Shown: positions 18,616 through 29,900 of the stretch, in pieces
How the letters are laid out: each line of letters starts with the position of its first letter
Numbering within the stretch: the first letter of the stretch is position 1
DNA from: Trichomonas vaginalis G3
Taxonomy: Eukaryota > Parabasalia > Trichomonadida > Trichomonadidae
Assembly (NCBI RefSeq): GCF_026262505.1
Contig: NC_067206.1
Location: 24,753,896-24,817,895, forward strand
Direction of reading: 5' to 3'
Length of the DNA: 64,000 nt
Position numbers and translations under genes: made by a program
The notes under the pieces: model-generated
Told to the model about the DNA's origin: nothing
The model's input: the letters and a program-made list of their open reading frames with translations, nothing else
The model's database searches: none

Positions 18616-20139
18616 TTATTTTAACATAACAATATTACCTAGCATCACCCATGTTGCACATACATCTTCGGCATATGGGAACGAACCTACTACTAAAGCG
18701 AACTTTTCTGAGTTTGAATTGAGCATCTCAGCCCATTTATCACGAATTGTGAAGAAAATTGCATTTTCGTTGACACTTCCAACACACATTGTTTCCATTC
18801 TGAAAGTTGAGAATTTTGGAATCAAATGAGCTATAGAGTATTGTACATGAGGCTTCCATGAGTCATTACCATTATTTAATTTCTGATTTTCGCTTGAGAA
18901 TAATAGCGGACGAAGGGCATTTTCGAGATTTCTATCAAAACTTGTTACTTTTTGACGCCTTTCTAAGCATATTTTCCTCTTTAGCTCATTCTCTATTCTT
19001 TCTATATCAATTTTGTTGCATTGAGATAAAGTTATCGGAGGAGCATAATGCGGAAGGTCCGCGCGTCTCCAAATTCGTGGATCGTCAATAGCAGTAGTCA
19101 ATTTTTGAGTTGCAGGTTCTAATTTTGTATTTAATCCGATCATAATTCTCGGTTCAAGATTAAGGATAGGTACTTTTTTTCCGGTTATTGAATCCCATGA
19201 AAATGCCTTATTTTGTTCGTGGAATGTAATAACTTCTCTTCCACTGACAAATGCATTCATCCCAAATCCACAAAGAAGAGAACAGAGTAAGAAACAAATC
19301 TCTTGTGGAGTTCCTGATCTACTTGCAAGAAGAGAATGTATGCTAAATGATCTTCTAAGAATGCATTCTCGTTCGTTATTTTCTTCTCTTTGATCAGGAA
19401 CAATTTTTGCAGTTGCAGAAACAGCAAAGTTTCCGTGTGTAAGTAAAGAGCAAAATCTTAGAGCATGATATGGAGTTGGTATTAATCTTGACGTTATTGG
19501 AGCAATTATCGAGAAATTTTTCTGTGTTTCGCTATTAAAAACATCATCAATGTCATCTTGTGTACACATAGAAGGTGATACTTCTATTCGTATATTAACA
19601 ACACCATCAGCATCGCCTCGAGGATCATATAATTGAATTGCGAAATTATTTGGTGATATTAAAGCAGTTCTCCATTCAAATGATCCGGACGCGTATACAC
19701 CTGATGCATCTCCTGCTAAAACAACTGCACAAAGTGTAGCTTTGCCCGTTTTTGAAATAGTATCAAAATCTTGATTTGTATTGAATTTAATGACATCTGT
19801 AATCAGAGGATCAGCATCTGCCTCTGCAGGCTTTGTGCGAAATCGTCTTCCTGCAATATTTAAGTCTAGAACTAATTTCGATGATGGATCGGGATTTAAA
19901 AAGCGTAGGAATGATCTTGCTGAAAGAATTGTTATTTGAAATGCGTGTGAACCATCTGGTGGTGGCTGTAATATTGTAGGTTGCGGTATTTCTATAGATG
20001 GTTTTGATATTCCTTGTTTGTAACCAAGTCTTTGTGCTAAAAACTCACGAACATATTGTCTCATGTCTGTATTGAGCATAAAGTTCTTGATTTTAGCTTT
20101 TTCATCTTGAGAAATGTCGTCAATGCTCTTCAACGACAT
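18616..20139 (-). CDS. CEP76-like centriolar protein
   Basis: 507 residues. The N-terminal LisH-like helix region (MRQYVREFLAQRLGY) precedes a C2-like domain (ITILSARSFLRFLNPDP ... RRFRTKP, then SGSFEWRTALISPNN), as in human CEP76. In the second half, ICFLLCSLLCGFGMNAFVSG and FSWDSITGKK follow the CEP76 transglutaminase-like domain, and the last residues, FPYAEDVCATWVMLG, match its conserved end. The catalytic Cys-His arrangement of true transglutaminases is not evident, which is also said of the family. In animals CEP76 restrains centriole over-duplication; in a flagellate it presumably acts at basal bodies. It is shorter than human CEP76 (about 659), with part of the middle missing. The stop reads TAAAA. 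Confidence 0.75.
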   Translation of the reverse strand: MSLKSIDDISQDEKAKIKNFMLNTDMRQYVREFLAQRLGYKQGISKPSIEIPQPTILQPPPDGSHAFQITILSARSFLRFLNPDPSSKLVLDLNIAGRRFRTKPAEADADPLITDVIKFNTNQDFDTISKTGKATLCAVVLAGDASGVYASGSFEWRTALISPNNFAIQLYDPRGDADGVVNIRIEVSPSMCTQDDIDDVFNSETQKNFSIIAPITSRLIPTPYHALRFCSLLTHGNFAVSATAKIVPDQREENNERECILRRSFSIHSLLASRSGTPQEICFLLCSLLCGFGMNAFVSGREVITFHEQNKAFSWDSITGKKVPILNLEPRIMIGLNTKLEPATQKLTTAIDDPRIWRRADLPHYAPPITLSQCNKIDIERIENELKRKICLERRQKVTSFDRNLENALRPLLFSSENQKLNNGNDSWKPHVQYSIAHLIPKFSTFRMETMCVGSVNENAIFFTIRDKWAEMLNSNSEKFALVVGSFPYAEDVCATWVMLGNIVMLK

Positions 20140-20914
20140 TTTTTAAACGTCTACTTTTTTTTTCCTTTCTTCTTTGATTTTACAAGGATGGAGAACATAT
20201 CTATTCATAACTTACAGATAAATGGTTTAACATTAATAAAGGGAGTGTAATGAATTATCTTTGGATCTTGAACTTGATTGATAATCTTTAAAAACCAGAA
20301 ATTTGTAACAATTAGCTTCTAGTCAAATAAATTTAATGTAATATTGGAAAACAGCATGAGTTATACATGGGATTAACTCTAAAAATGTCTGAATCTTATT
20401 GAGATATTGTATTCAAATACAGATATCTTTCATTAATATGAGAGAATATGAAAATATTAAGGATTCATGAATTAATGTATATACTGGTTGAACTGTATCT
20501 ATAAATATAAACAAGTCCATCAAAAAGAGAATACTTTTTTTATTGATGGAAAATGGATTCCATTAGATAAAATTTAAAAATGTTTATTGTAATATTTTAG
20601 GATCAATAGCTTAAGCATTCACTAACATGACAAACAAATATTCAAATATTAAATAAACTCTACAATGCATATAAATACGAGTCTATCATTTATGGAAAAA
20701 GCCATTTATAACTTATGTTAGTGGAGGAATGCATTTTTTATATGTGCCAATAAAAAATTAAAATATTGATATATATAGCATTTATTTACATTATCGAATA
20801 TATGTCTCAAGGGATTCTAATATTTGTCAAGTTAGAGAAGCCTTAAGAAAGCTTGAAAATAAAAATTATAAATTTTTTTTTTCTAATGATAATAAAAAAG
20901 ATAATACTATAAGT
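20140..20914. other. AT-rich spacer, no gene seen
   Basis: Between two minus-strand genes. No supported gene, RNA or repeat. Confidence 0.55.
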
Positions 20915-22078
20915 TTATTCTATTTGTTCGCATTCCTTTATCATCTTCTCAATTTCTAATATTTCCTGAGCAATTTTATCTTTTTCATCGTTGTTAGAAT
21001 CAGGAGTTTCTGCGTATTGTTTGATTTTCAAGTCACGTTGGGTGTTAAGTTCAGCTAGTACACTATTCTTTTCTGTCTTTATTTCGTTTTGTTTTTCCCA
21101 ATTTAATTTCTTTTGTTCTAATTCTTTTTCAAGTGCAGCAATTGCTTCTGGGTTAGGATGTGTTCCCCAATCAACTCTGAGGAACGAGTTTCCTGTAATC
21201 TTTGCGCCTTTCTTAATTGCTCTGTAAGCGTAAGCTAATTTTGAGTATTCGATAAAACAGACACCATCTTCATGGTCTTCTTCGATACCTGCAATTCGAC
21301 CAAATTTTGAGAATGTCTTGAAAATGCGACCAATCGAGTTATATTCTTCATTTAAACCAGCTACGAAGATAATAAAGCGCTCAGCCTTAGCTTTTGGCTT
21401 GAGCTCTGGCTCATCTTCAAGGCTGAGTTGTCTCTTTTGAGTATCTTTTTCTTCATCAGAATATTCGGTTTCTTCGTCACTAGAATAGCGTTTTCTGTAG
21501 TCTTTCTTCTGAGGTTTTTCGTATTTTTGCTTTTCCTGTTTGTCTTGCTTATCGCGTTTGTCGTACTTATCGTATTTTCCTTTTTTGTCTCTATCTTCGT
21601 ATTTGTCGTATTTTCCTTTCTTTTCTCTGTCATCTTTCTGTGGCCTTTGGTATGGTCTGTCATCATCCCTTGATCTGTACCTTGGTTCTTCCTTCTTTTT
21701 ATAGTCTGGCTTAGATTCTTCGGATTTCTTTGGTTGTGGCTTTGGTTTTTGTTCTACTGGCTGTGGTTTTGATGGCTTCTTTTCTTCTTTAGGAGCAGGT
21801 TTTGGTTGTGGAGCTGGTTCCTTTGGTTTTTCGCTTTCTTTGTATGAACCAGATTCAATACATTCACGAAGCTTATCTGTTAATAATGTGGCTTCATCTT
21901 CTCCGATAATATCGACTAATGTTGAAACCATTTCTGGATATTGGACACCACGGTTAATCAAATTCATTAAATAGTTAGCTAAGATCTGTGGATCAATACC
22001 ATCTGTTATAATTTCCTTTGCTTTAGCTATAATCCACTTCTTAAGTAAATCTTTCTCGTGTGCTTCGAGTAAAACCAT
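20915..22078 (-). CDS. RBM26/RBM27-like RNA-binding protein
   Basis: 387 residues. Residues 1-80 resemble the PWI-like N-terminal fold of RBM26/27 (LLKKWIIAKAKEII ... LANYLMNLINRG). Residues 85-235 are a long low-complexity Lys/Pro/Asp/Tyr-rich linker with repeated KKGKYDKYE. One RRM follows (RNP2 IIFVAGL, RNP1 GVCFIEY), then a C-terminal coiled coil rich in Glu and Lys. This domain order matches RBM26/27 and their yeast relatives, which bind RNA in nuclear RNA decay and export. The CCCH zinc finger of the animal proteins is absent. The linker explains the long antisense open frames here. Confidence 0.65.
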   Translation of the reverse strand: MVLLEAHEKDLLKKWIIAKAKEIITDGIDPQILANYLMNLINRGVQYPEMVSTLVDIIGEDEATLLTDKLRECIESGSYKESEKPKEPAPQPKPAPKEEKKPSKPQPVEQKPKPQPKKSEESKPDYKKKEEPRYRSRDDDRPYQRPQKDDREKKGKYDKYEDRDKKGKYDKYDKRDKQDKQEKQKYEKPQKKDYRKRYSSDEETEYSDEEKDTQKRQLSLEDEPELKPKAKAERFIIFVAGLNEEYNSIGRIFKTFSKFGRIAGIEEDHEDGVCFIEYSKLAYAYRAIKKGAKITGNSFLRVDWGTHPNPEAIAALEKELEQKKLNWEKQNEIKTEKNSVLAELNTQRDLKIKQYAETPDSNNDEKDKIAQEILEIEKMIKECEQIE

Positions 22079-23000
22079 TAATTTATTTTTCGCGCCAAAA
22101 AAAATTATTTGTTCGACAATATAAAAGGTGACAATTATTATTTATATGGGTTCATTTCCAAGAAAAATGCATTTTGAAATATTAAAAAGCTCAATATCAA
22201 TGAAATGCTTGCCATGAAGAGCTTGCTTCATTAGTAAGTACTGTCATTTCGATAAAATTATTACTTATTTTGATTATCTGAATATACAATAATTTTAGCA
22301 CCTGGATAAAAGTTTATTTTCATTTTGTATTATTGTTTAATGTGAAACTAAATCACAATGACTGATTGTGACACTGAATTAATGAAACATTCTAATTATC
22401 GTAGGGCAAATAGTCCAAAAAATGGCAGGGCAATGGAATTATTTTGTATCAGCTCCACCAGAGGTAAAATAATTAACAACTTCAAGATGACTTTTTCTTG
22501 GTGCAAAAATGAGTGGAGTAGATCCATCTTTATTCTTTGTTTCTTTTGATTAATATATTGCATTTTTCAACTATTGATCATCAAAACCTTCTTAATTTTG
22601 ATATAGCTTCCAATTAGTATGATAGTTTAAGTACTTATATTTTGATATCTGAAAAGATTATAGGGATTTTTGATAGAATTATGCTTCTGTATGAGCTCAA
22701 ATATACACTAAATGATATATATCCATGAAACATCATTTTCAAATGAGATAACACAATAAAATCCAATTGCTTGTCATCCATCGGTTGATCTTCTTGTTAT
22801 ATCAACATTCTGAAACATATAATGAAATACCCATTTTTTAATGAATTTGTAATGCCGAAAACAATTTGCAATATCTAAAGAGTTGAACTATTCTTTAGAT
22901 ATCTATTGGTTCTTCATTAAAATGCTGGTCTTTTTGTGGTAATACAAAATATATACATAAACATATTTATTATTCAAACAAAACAAAATAAATAAAAAAA
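22079..23000. other. Spacer containing one relic ankyrin unit
   Basis: AT-rich. Apart from the 100-base ankyrin relic at 22,447-22,547 no gene or RNA was seen. Confidence 0.55.
22447..22547 (-). pseudogene. Orphan fragment of the repetitive ankyrin gene (one unit)
   Basis: On the plus strand the run from TATCAGCTCC through AATTAACAACTTCAAGATGA to GAGTGGAGTAGATCC and TATTCTTTG is one 99-base unit of the ankyrin genes at 7,610 and 26,188, with about ten differences. It lies alone between the RBM26-like and importin genes with no neighbouring unit. It is a decayed leftover or an insertion of a single unit; no function is proposed. Confidence 0.8.
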
Positions 23001-25568
23001 TTATATTGATAAAGTTGAAATATCTAAATCAATTGGTTCTTCGTCAATTGGTTGATCTTCTTGAGGAGTCATTCCTCCACACATATTCAGTGTCCTAAGT
23101 TTCCACAAGTTTGTAGCCATTGTCTGCACATCAGTGCAATTTCTCATGTTTAAATTCACGAATTCAACAATCGAAGAATTGTCAACAACAGCCATTTTCC
23201 TTGCGAACATTTCAACGAGGATATCTGTAATTGAGATGTTGAACTTCAGACTGTAGTAGATAAATCTGCAGTACAAACCCATGGCAATCGAAAAAAACCT
23301 GTCATAAAAGTTATCGGTAATAATCGTCGTTATAATGTCGATTATTTCACTTCCATCCTTTTCTAGAAGGTTTTTCATCTTGCCGGGTGGACATGAGTGG
23401 AACATATCCTCTATAAAAGTGATGACAGTTGATATTCCGTGGAAAGGAATGTTAGAAATGGCGGATTTGACCAAATCAGTTGGGAAATCTTCGCAAATCT
23501 GGATAAAATGGAACTCTCTCAGACAATTAAAAGCTTCTATAGAGTCCTCGCCCATATCTTCTATCGCTGGATTGATGAAATTATGAAAAATCTCCTCAAA
23601 AAGTGAGGAAATTGAAAGATGTTGCTTTCGAATTAAAGCGAACACTCTCATTGCGTATCCTGAGAACTCAGGGATTGCCGCAAGTACTTTTACAGCGGTT
23701 GTTGTGTCAGAAAGTACTCGATCTTGAGGAGATGATAAAATCATTGACAAAAGAACACGAAATGAGTAATCAATGATCTTATCATTGCCTTGTATATAAT
23801 CTTTAAGTGTCGTTATCAAATTTAATGCTGTCGAAACTACGATTTCTCCAATAGATATCGCGATTTCCTTTGCTTCAGCGACAATTACTTGTACGAGGCT
23901 CAACAACGATATCGCATACGATCTCTCATCTTCATCCGATATTGTTTCGATGTTTCCGGCCAAGTTTACGAACTGTTGTAGAGGTCCTTGCGTAATTTTA
24001 GTCAAAACCTGTACAGGAATTGATTTCTTTACTCTTCTGATACCTCTAACAACTAATATGAATAGTTCTGACACTGTTTTTGAGTAAGCTGTTGCAAGAT
24101 TGATAATTTCGTATAATTGTTGAAGTAAAGGTCCGTGGCAAACAACTTCTGGGTAGTTTGCATTGAAATTGACCAGCATAGTTACTGCCGCATTCGATAT
24201 TTGCTCATCTTCTGTTTCTACGGCAAATGAAATCACATTTACGAAAATTTCTTGCAAAACTTGAGAGGAAGAGATATGTTGCGGGGAATTTTGCAAACAT
24301 AGCAAAAGCGCAACGTAAATTTCGCTATCTTCTGTTGTACTGGCGTATTCGAAAAAATCGGAAATGTGCTGTTCAACAGTACTCTGATTCATTAGGCTCT
24401 GTAGTGCTGTAAGAATTCCAATGAGGTTGGAGGACATCTCTAAATTCTCCAATCCCGTTGTAATTATTTCAGGAGATGCTTGATAAAGTTTTTGGACGGC
24501 CAGAATCGCTTGGGGTGTGATCGCAAAGCTGCCTTCGTTCTCGAGGAGTATGATTTTAACGAAATTGTCAAATAAAATTGGATAAAATTCGACAAGAAAA
24601 TCACTTGAAGAATCTAGAGCGAAATAGTCGATCATTGTGCTCCAAAGTGTCCAGTAGAGACGTGTAATACCTATAAATTTCAATGAATCTGATAAAACAA
24701 AAAGGGATTTTCGAAATATTAAAATTGCTTCTTCATTATCAAGATGTGTGATGTAGAATGATATTCCTTGCTGATGTATAATCGATGCAAGGCATGTAAT
24801 TGGCGTTGTGCTCGTTTCACAAGCTAATAAAATATTTGGAAGTAAAACATCTTCAAATTGAGTAAAATATTGAGAGGCATCTGGCCTAAGACAAATGAAA
24901 CTGTATATTATTCGCATAACTTCTTTTTGAAATGTTTGGTCGTGAATATAAGTTGTGCAAAGGATTCTGAAGAAATTGGAGCATTCTAGGAGCTCCATTG
25001 GTAGGAAGGCTGATATTTTTGTAAGAATCTCTAATCCTGTGAGATCCATTTTGTTTAATAATAATTCAATAAAATTTGGGAAAAATTGAGTGTAAGAGTA
25101 TCTTATAATCTGCTTTTCTGAGTTCTGTATGAGATTTGTCGCTGATAATATTGATGTGAAGTTAAGTAAAACGTCAAATGTTGGCAAACTAAGTGCATCT
25201 ATGAAAAATGTCTCCCAACTCTGGAATTCAACTATACCAATCAAAGCGATAGTTCTATCTATAAATTTTTTCGATATAGGATATGAAAATGAATTCTCCT
25301 GGCAGATTTTTAGTAAAAAATCTCGAACTTCTCTACGTTCTTCTTGCAAAAAATCGAACCAATCCGTCTTGGCATGGTATTTTATTGCTGAGCATGCAAC
25401 TACTTGTGGAGAAACTTGTTGGTTTGTCTTCAAAATCTCTAAAGCCATCATTAAAGAATCGTGTTCTTTCTGCCAACGGCATAAAAAGTCATTAGCAACT
25501 TGAACTTCTTCAGTATTTGTGGAATTGAGTTGGAGAGACGCTTGAATTATCTCTCCAACGTCATCCAT
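23001..25568 (-). CDS. Importin-beta/transportin-3-like nuclear transport receptor
   Basis: 855 residues, alpha-helical throughout. The first 100 residues follow the importin-beta N-terminal pattern: ASLQLNSTNTEEVQVANDFLCRWQ (short helix pair with a conserved Trp), then a helix with TNQQVSPQVVACSAIKYHAK, which corresponds to the column of small residues after which IPO13/TNPO3 proteins read FAAQTLKxK. HEAT-like repeats fill the rest, and the C-terminus is acidic (DEEPIDLDIS). Such receptors carry SR proteins and other cargo into the nucleus with Ran-GTP. Which receptor this is cannot be decided by eye. On the minus strand CCTTT lies 30 bases before the ATG, resembling the M5 core promoter element described for T. 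vaginalis. Confidence 0.72.
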   Translation of the reverse strand: MDDVGEIIQASLQLNSTNTEEVQVANDFLCRWQKEHDSLMMALEILKTNQQVSPQVVACSAIKYHAKTDWFDFLQEERREVRDFLLKICQENSFSYPISKKFIDRTIALIGIVEFQSWETFFIDALSLPTFDVLLNFTSILSATNLIQNSEKQIIRYSYTQFFPNFIELLLNKMDLTGLEILTKISAFLPMELLECSNFFRILCTTYIHDQTFQKEVMRIIYSFICLRPDASQYFTQFEDVLLPNILLACETSTTPITCLASIIHQQGISFYITHLDNEEAILIFRKSLFVLSDSLKFIGITRLYWTLWSTMIDYFALDSSSDFLVEFYPILFDNFVKIILLENEGSFAITPQAILAVQKLYQASPEIITTGLENLEMSSNLIGILTALQSLMNQSTVEQHISDFFEYASTTEDSEIYVALLLCLQNSPQHISSSQVLQEIFVNVISFAVETEDEQISNAAVTMLVNFNANYPEVVCHGPLLQQLYEIINLATAYSKTVSELFILVVRGIRRVKKSIPVQVLTKITQGPLQQFVNLAGNIETISDEDERSYAISLLSLVQVIVAEAKEIAISIGEIVVSTALNLITTLKDYIQGNDKIIDYSFRVLLSMILSSPQDRVLSDTTTAVKVLAAIPEFSGYAMRVFALIRKQHLSISSLFEEIFHNFINPAIEDMGEDSIEAFNCLREFHFIQICEDFPTDLVKSAISNIPFHGISTVITFIEDMFHSCPPGKMKNLLEKDGSEIIDIITTIITDNFYDRFFSIAMGLYCRFIYYSLKFNISITDILVEMFARKMAVVDNSSIVEFVNLNMRNCTDVQTMATNLWKLRTLNMCGGMTPQEDQPIDEEPIDLDISTLSI

Positions 25569-25977
25569 AATTTTTTACTTCAACAATATAAAAATTGAAA
25601 GGATCAGTTGAGGAAAATATAAAAGTGATTCTTTAGATCACGTGCTACTGAATTAAATTTATCGGTTTCGTTTTTTTTTTTTCAATTTTCAGCTCATATC
25701 TGCGCGCCGATAGAATGCAATATATTAAAGAAGCAATTTAAAGCAATAACTCCGAATGCAATAACCAGATTGCCGATAAACTTGTACTGAAATTAAGAAT
25801 TCAATAATATAGACACATCATATTGTCGACTTAATCTCCTCGAATTACTTACAATATTAAGACTCAAAATAAGATAGAGAAAATAGCTTTACAACATTAT
25901 TGTAATGCATAATCAATATTTAATTTGGAGGTCATTTCACTAAAGCCATACAGTGGTTAATGATTAAAGGTGAATCC
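25569..25977. other. Spacer with candidate M5 promoter element
   Basis: Upstream of the importin-like gene. The minus-strand CCTTT at 25,598-25,602 is the only motif picked out. A T-run lies at 25,669-25,681. No gene seen. Confidence 0.45.
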
Positions 25978-26187
25978 TCTGAAGGCAATGTTTCCTTGTC
26001 TAAAAAAAGAATGATTTTGTAGATTATTATTTTGAAGGTTTAAATTTCTGTTTCTAAGTGATGCTATATTTCATAATCAAATAGGTTTAACACAAATCTC
26101 AAAAGGATAGTGTTTATTTTTAAGACAAATAATTGAACTTCAATAGATATTATTTTTTAATATTTTATCATTACCTATAATTATTCT
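25978..26187. repeat. Duplicated 3' flank of the repetitive ankyrin genes, copy 2
   Basis: Matches 7,396-7,609 with few changes, directly after the stop codon of the second ankyrin gene. Shows that a genomic segment, not only the coding repeats, was copied. Confidence 0.7.
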
Positions 26188-26961
26188 CTATTCTGTTTTG
26201 TCTTCCAAAAAGTATTCTTTCACAGAACCTCTTGCAACATCAAGAGCAGTCTTTCCATTATTATCCTTTGCTTCTTTATCAGCTCCAACAGAGATAAGAT
26301 ATTTAACAACTTCAAGATAACCATTAGATGATGCAAAAATGAGTGGAGTAGATCCAACTCCACCCTTTGCTTCTTTATCAGCTCCAACAGAGATAAGATA
26401 TTCAACAATTTCAAGATGATCATTTTCTGATGCAAAAATGAGTGGAGTAGATCCATTTTTATTCTTTGCTTCTTTATCAGCTCCAACAGAGATAAAATAT
26501 TTAACAACTTCAAGATGATCATGTTTTGATGCATAAATGAGTGGAGTAGATCCAGTATTATCCTTTGCTTCTTTATCAGCTCCAACAGAGATAAGATATT
26601 CAACAATTTCAAGATGACCATAATGTGATGCAAAAATGAGTGGAGTATATCCAAAAATATTATTCTTTGCTTCTTTATCAGCTCCAACAGAGATAAGATA
26701 TTCAACAACTTCAAGATGACCATTTTGTGATGCAAAAATGAGTGGAGTATATCCAAAAATATTATCCTTTGCATCTTTATCAGCTCCAACAGAGATAAGA
26801 TATTTAACAACTTCAAGATGACCTTCTCTTGATGCACAAATGAGTGGTGAATCTAAAGATTCTACTTTATAGTTACCACCTTCTATAAGAGATTTAATAA
26901 GTCCGAGATTTCCTTCTTCGCATGCTTTAATAAGGGGATCTTTAAGAACTTTTGAAAGCAT
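26188..26961 (-). CDS. Short paralogue of the giant ankyrin protein
   Basis: 257 residues from the ATG at 26,961, chosen because MLSKVLKDPLIKACEEGN aligns with the start of the 1,142-residue paralogue; a longer reading from 27,042 has no counterpart. The N-cap (IKSLIEGGNYKVESLDSPL), about seven units with core LISVGADKEAK, and the C-cap (ALDVARGSVKEYFLEDKTE) match the long gene almost exactly. Two units have 34 residues (NIFGYTP instead of xxGYTP). So caps are fixed while repeat number varies from about 7 to about 33. Possible protein-binding role; partner unknown. Confidence 0.83.
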   Translation of the reverse strand: MLSKVLKDPLIKACEEGNLGLIKSLIEGGNYKVESLDSPLICASREGHLEVVKYLISVGADKDAKDNIFGYTPLIFASQNGHLEVVEYLISVGADKEAKNNIFGYTPLIFASHYGHLEIVEYLISVGADKEAKDNTGSTPLIYASKHDHLEVVKYFISVGADKEAKNKNGSTPLIFASENDHLEIVEYLISVGADKEAKGGVGSTPLIFASSNGYLEVVKYLISVGADKEAKDNNGKTALDVARGSVKEYFLEDKTE

Positions 26962-29900
26962 AAAAATTTTTGACAAATTGTTATGTAAACTTATTAATTT
27001 TTCAGGGCTAGAAAATAATAATAGTAGATTTGATTTAATCATGCGAAATCTTCAAAATAAAAAATTGGGTATAGAAGTTTTTCTGAGGAAACTTTTGAGT
27101 AGAGGTAGGGCAACGATAGAAAATTTTTGGAAAAAATTTCGGAGATCTTAAACGTATCATATTCCCTGCATGGTTTGGTATCTTCCGCCATGCGTTGTGC
27201 CAAACATATTGACACTTTCCAATAATTAATTTATGGTATGAGTCACAGAGTTAGATTATAAAAAGAAAGTAAATAATTGCAATTAGAAATCATATATGTC
27301 GGAAATCAAACGTTGATGAGCAGAAACCTTTTACTCATCATAAAAGAGATAAATCACTAAAGATTTGTATACATTAAAATTTGATATTTGGTGCTCGAAA
27401 ACTGTCTGATGGGACTCCTCCAAAATGAACCAATCTATCGCTGAGGACCAAATTAGATGATGTGGATGGTGTATTCTCTAATTCTAACTTAGGAAGAATG
27501 GGAACAAAACGAATGACGACAACAACATGTCAAACATAGATTAAATATCTATGAATCAATAAAGTATACGTGCATTGAAGGTGATAACGATCACTTGAGG
27601 CTTATAACTCTTTGACTAAATTATGCAATAATTAAATATAATCATTTTTATATTTTTATACTGATAGTAATTAATATACTATCCTGCTTAATAAATGGTA
27701 TGATCAAATTTGTTTGAAAATTTAATTATGTATATGAAACTATGTCTTCTATATAAAAATCAAAATTTTCGGACGAACCTAGATTGAACCTTTATGAAAA
27801 TCTATCATTTTTGTTAATTGAGTTAATATGAATCTTTTACATATGTATATATAGCATTGATAGCTTATATAATCATGGTTTATTCCATATTAACATATTT
27901 TTTCAGTTAAATTTGTTAATAATATCATGTAACAAATTAATTCAAGATTAGAATGTCTACAAAATGCTAACAAATAAGAACAAAATACGATTTCTCGACT
28001 TAAATTTTAATATGGAGTAGTTTTTCGTTTAAATCTAATTAAAAATGAATAAAAACTTATCTTGTACTATTTTCATTCAAAGATTTTAATAATGTAAATC
28101 ATGCATTTTCATAATTCAGTACAGTTCTTTTTAGAATTAAAGTTGATGAGGATGATATTTGTGATTTAAAATAATTTGTTAATGTTCACCTTTTATTCAT
28201 CACCTTGTGGTATGCCCTAAAGCAATAGCATTATCAATTCTGCTGAATTGATCAACTCAAAATTCCAAAAAAAATTCAAAATTTCAAAAATGAAATTAAA
28301 CAATTTGAATTTTCACATGAAAAAATCAATTTCGAAAAAAATTTGGAAAATCAAAGTATTTGATAATTAGTCAAATAATCAATTTACATCGTTTTTACTC
28401 ATAAAAAACAACTAATTTTTGATTTTGATATCATATTTGATAAATACTCATTCCAGAGTTGACGTAATGTATTAATTATTGTTAGAGATATTGCTTTCGC
28501 AGCAAAATTCTTATTTCATGAAAGAAAAAAAAAATGATTTTATTCCAACAAAAACAAGTAAACAGATGAATGGAAACGTACTATATTTTCATAAATATAG
28601 TAATCAGCGTGTCGGCTTTTGTTTATCATGTTCGAGTCAAAATGTATTAACTTGTAATAAGAAATATTCGAAGATTATATGAAGTATTGAGCATTCTTTG
28701 TAGAAATATTTGTAATTCATTACTAACATATATAATAAAGTTGTTTTTTTTTCCTTATTGCAATAATTTTGTCTGACTTTAATAACTTTTCATGTATACG
28801 AGTTGTGTGAATATGCATCATAATATGCGTAAATATACTTATTTGCGACGAATAATGTGGTTGCATAATGGAGGTGCTAAATTTTGATTTTTAATATGGG
28901 GCTTTGGTATGTATAATCATGTTCTTATCTCAACGTAGGAGTATTGGTGCAATATGATTAAAATTTACGAGGTTGATCTTAAATTGAATAATTCTGGAGT
29001 ATAAATCACAATGCAGCTAATTCTATGTTAAAGATAGATACAGATTGTAGTAATCAATTAGGGAGTACAAATTCATTCTTTCATTTCTGTCGTATTGAGC
29101 AGAAAGGAAGAGATCATAACCCTAGGAAAAAAAGCCCAACTTTGTCACTTTTCATAGTACGTTAAACTCAATTCGCTCGGCGAATGCCGAGCACACGTAC
29201 TCATCATTCAACATAATATTCTCATTCTTTGGTTATTATAGTGCCAGACAACACAAGATTTCAAAGAATTACTTGAGTTTTCAATTAATCTTAATCCGAT
29301 TTTAGATTTATCGAGAACTCCATCATCACAATCACATACTTCAGTGCGGTAACTACAATTATCCATATACAGAAGGAAGTTCTTTTCGAACAACTCATTT
29401 GGAGTCTGTTTTGGAAAGAACTTCTTTCTGTCCGACTTAATTTCATAGTTCCTGATCAACCAAAAGACAGAAACCACACACTATCTACTTAGGAAAGGAG
29501 TTCTTTCTAAATCTTCCTTAAATTGAGATTTTACGAGAGATAACCCTTCTATTGCACTTAAAAATGAACATTTTGATATCTTTAGTATCACACATGGTCA
29601 TATATAGTATTTCATCTACATGAATACATTCATCTTTCGAAGTCTCTCATTAAATGGGAGGCTTCGAAAGATGAATCGTTTTATTCATACAACTTTAAAT
29701 CTCGAACACATTTAGAGAGTGAGTATATCATTTTATTCTTGTTTTGAGTTTATTCTGATTCAAAATTGCAGTGAAAACAGAAGTTCACACATCATATCTG
29801 AATGTGAGCTCATCTATACTTATACGATCTCAATACCTCCACTCTAAGCATAAGAGGTGAAGTTATATAAAAATTATCAGATGCGTTGAAGTCTCAAAAG

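Noticed and set aside
21361-21673. Open frames on both strands inside the RBM26-like gene
   Set aside because: They arise from the Lys/Asp/Tyr repeat linker; the product with PWI-like domain and RRM is the real gene.
29208-29477. 89-codon minus-strand frame
   Set aside because: Contains an inverted GAAAGAACTTCTTTC-type repeat that makes odd Lys/Phe-rich peptide; no homology pattern or promoter.
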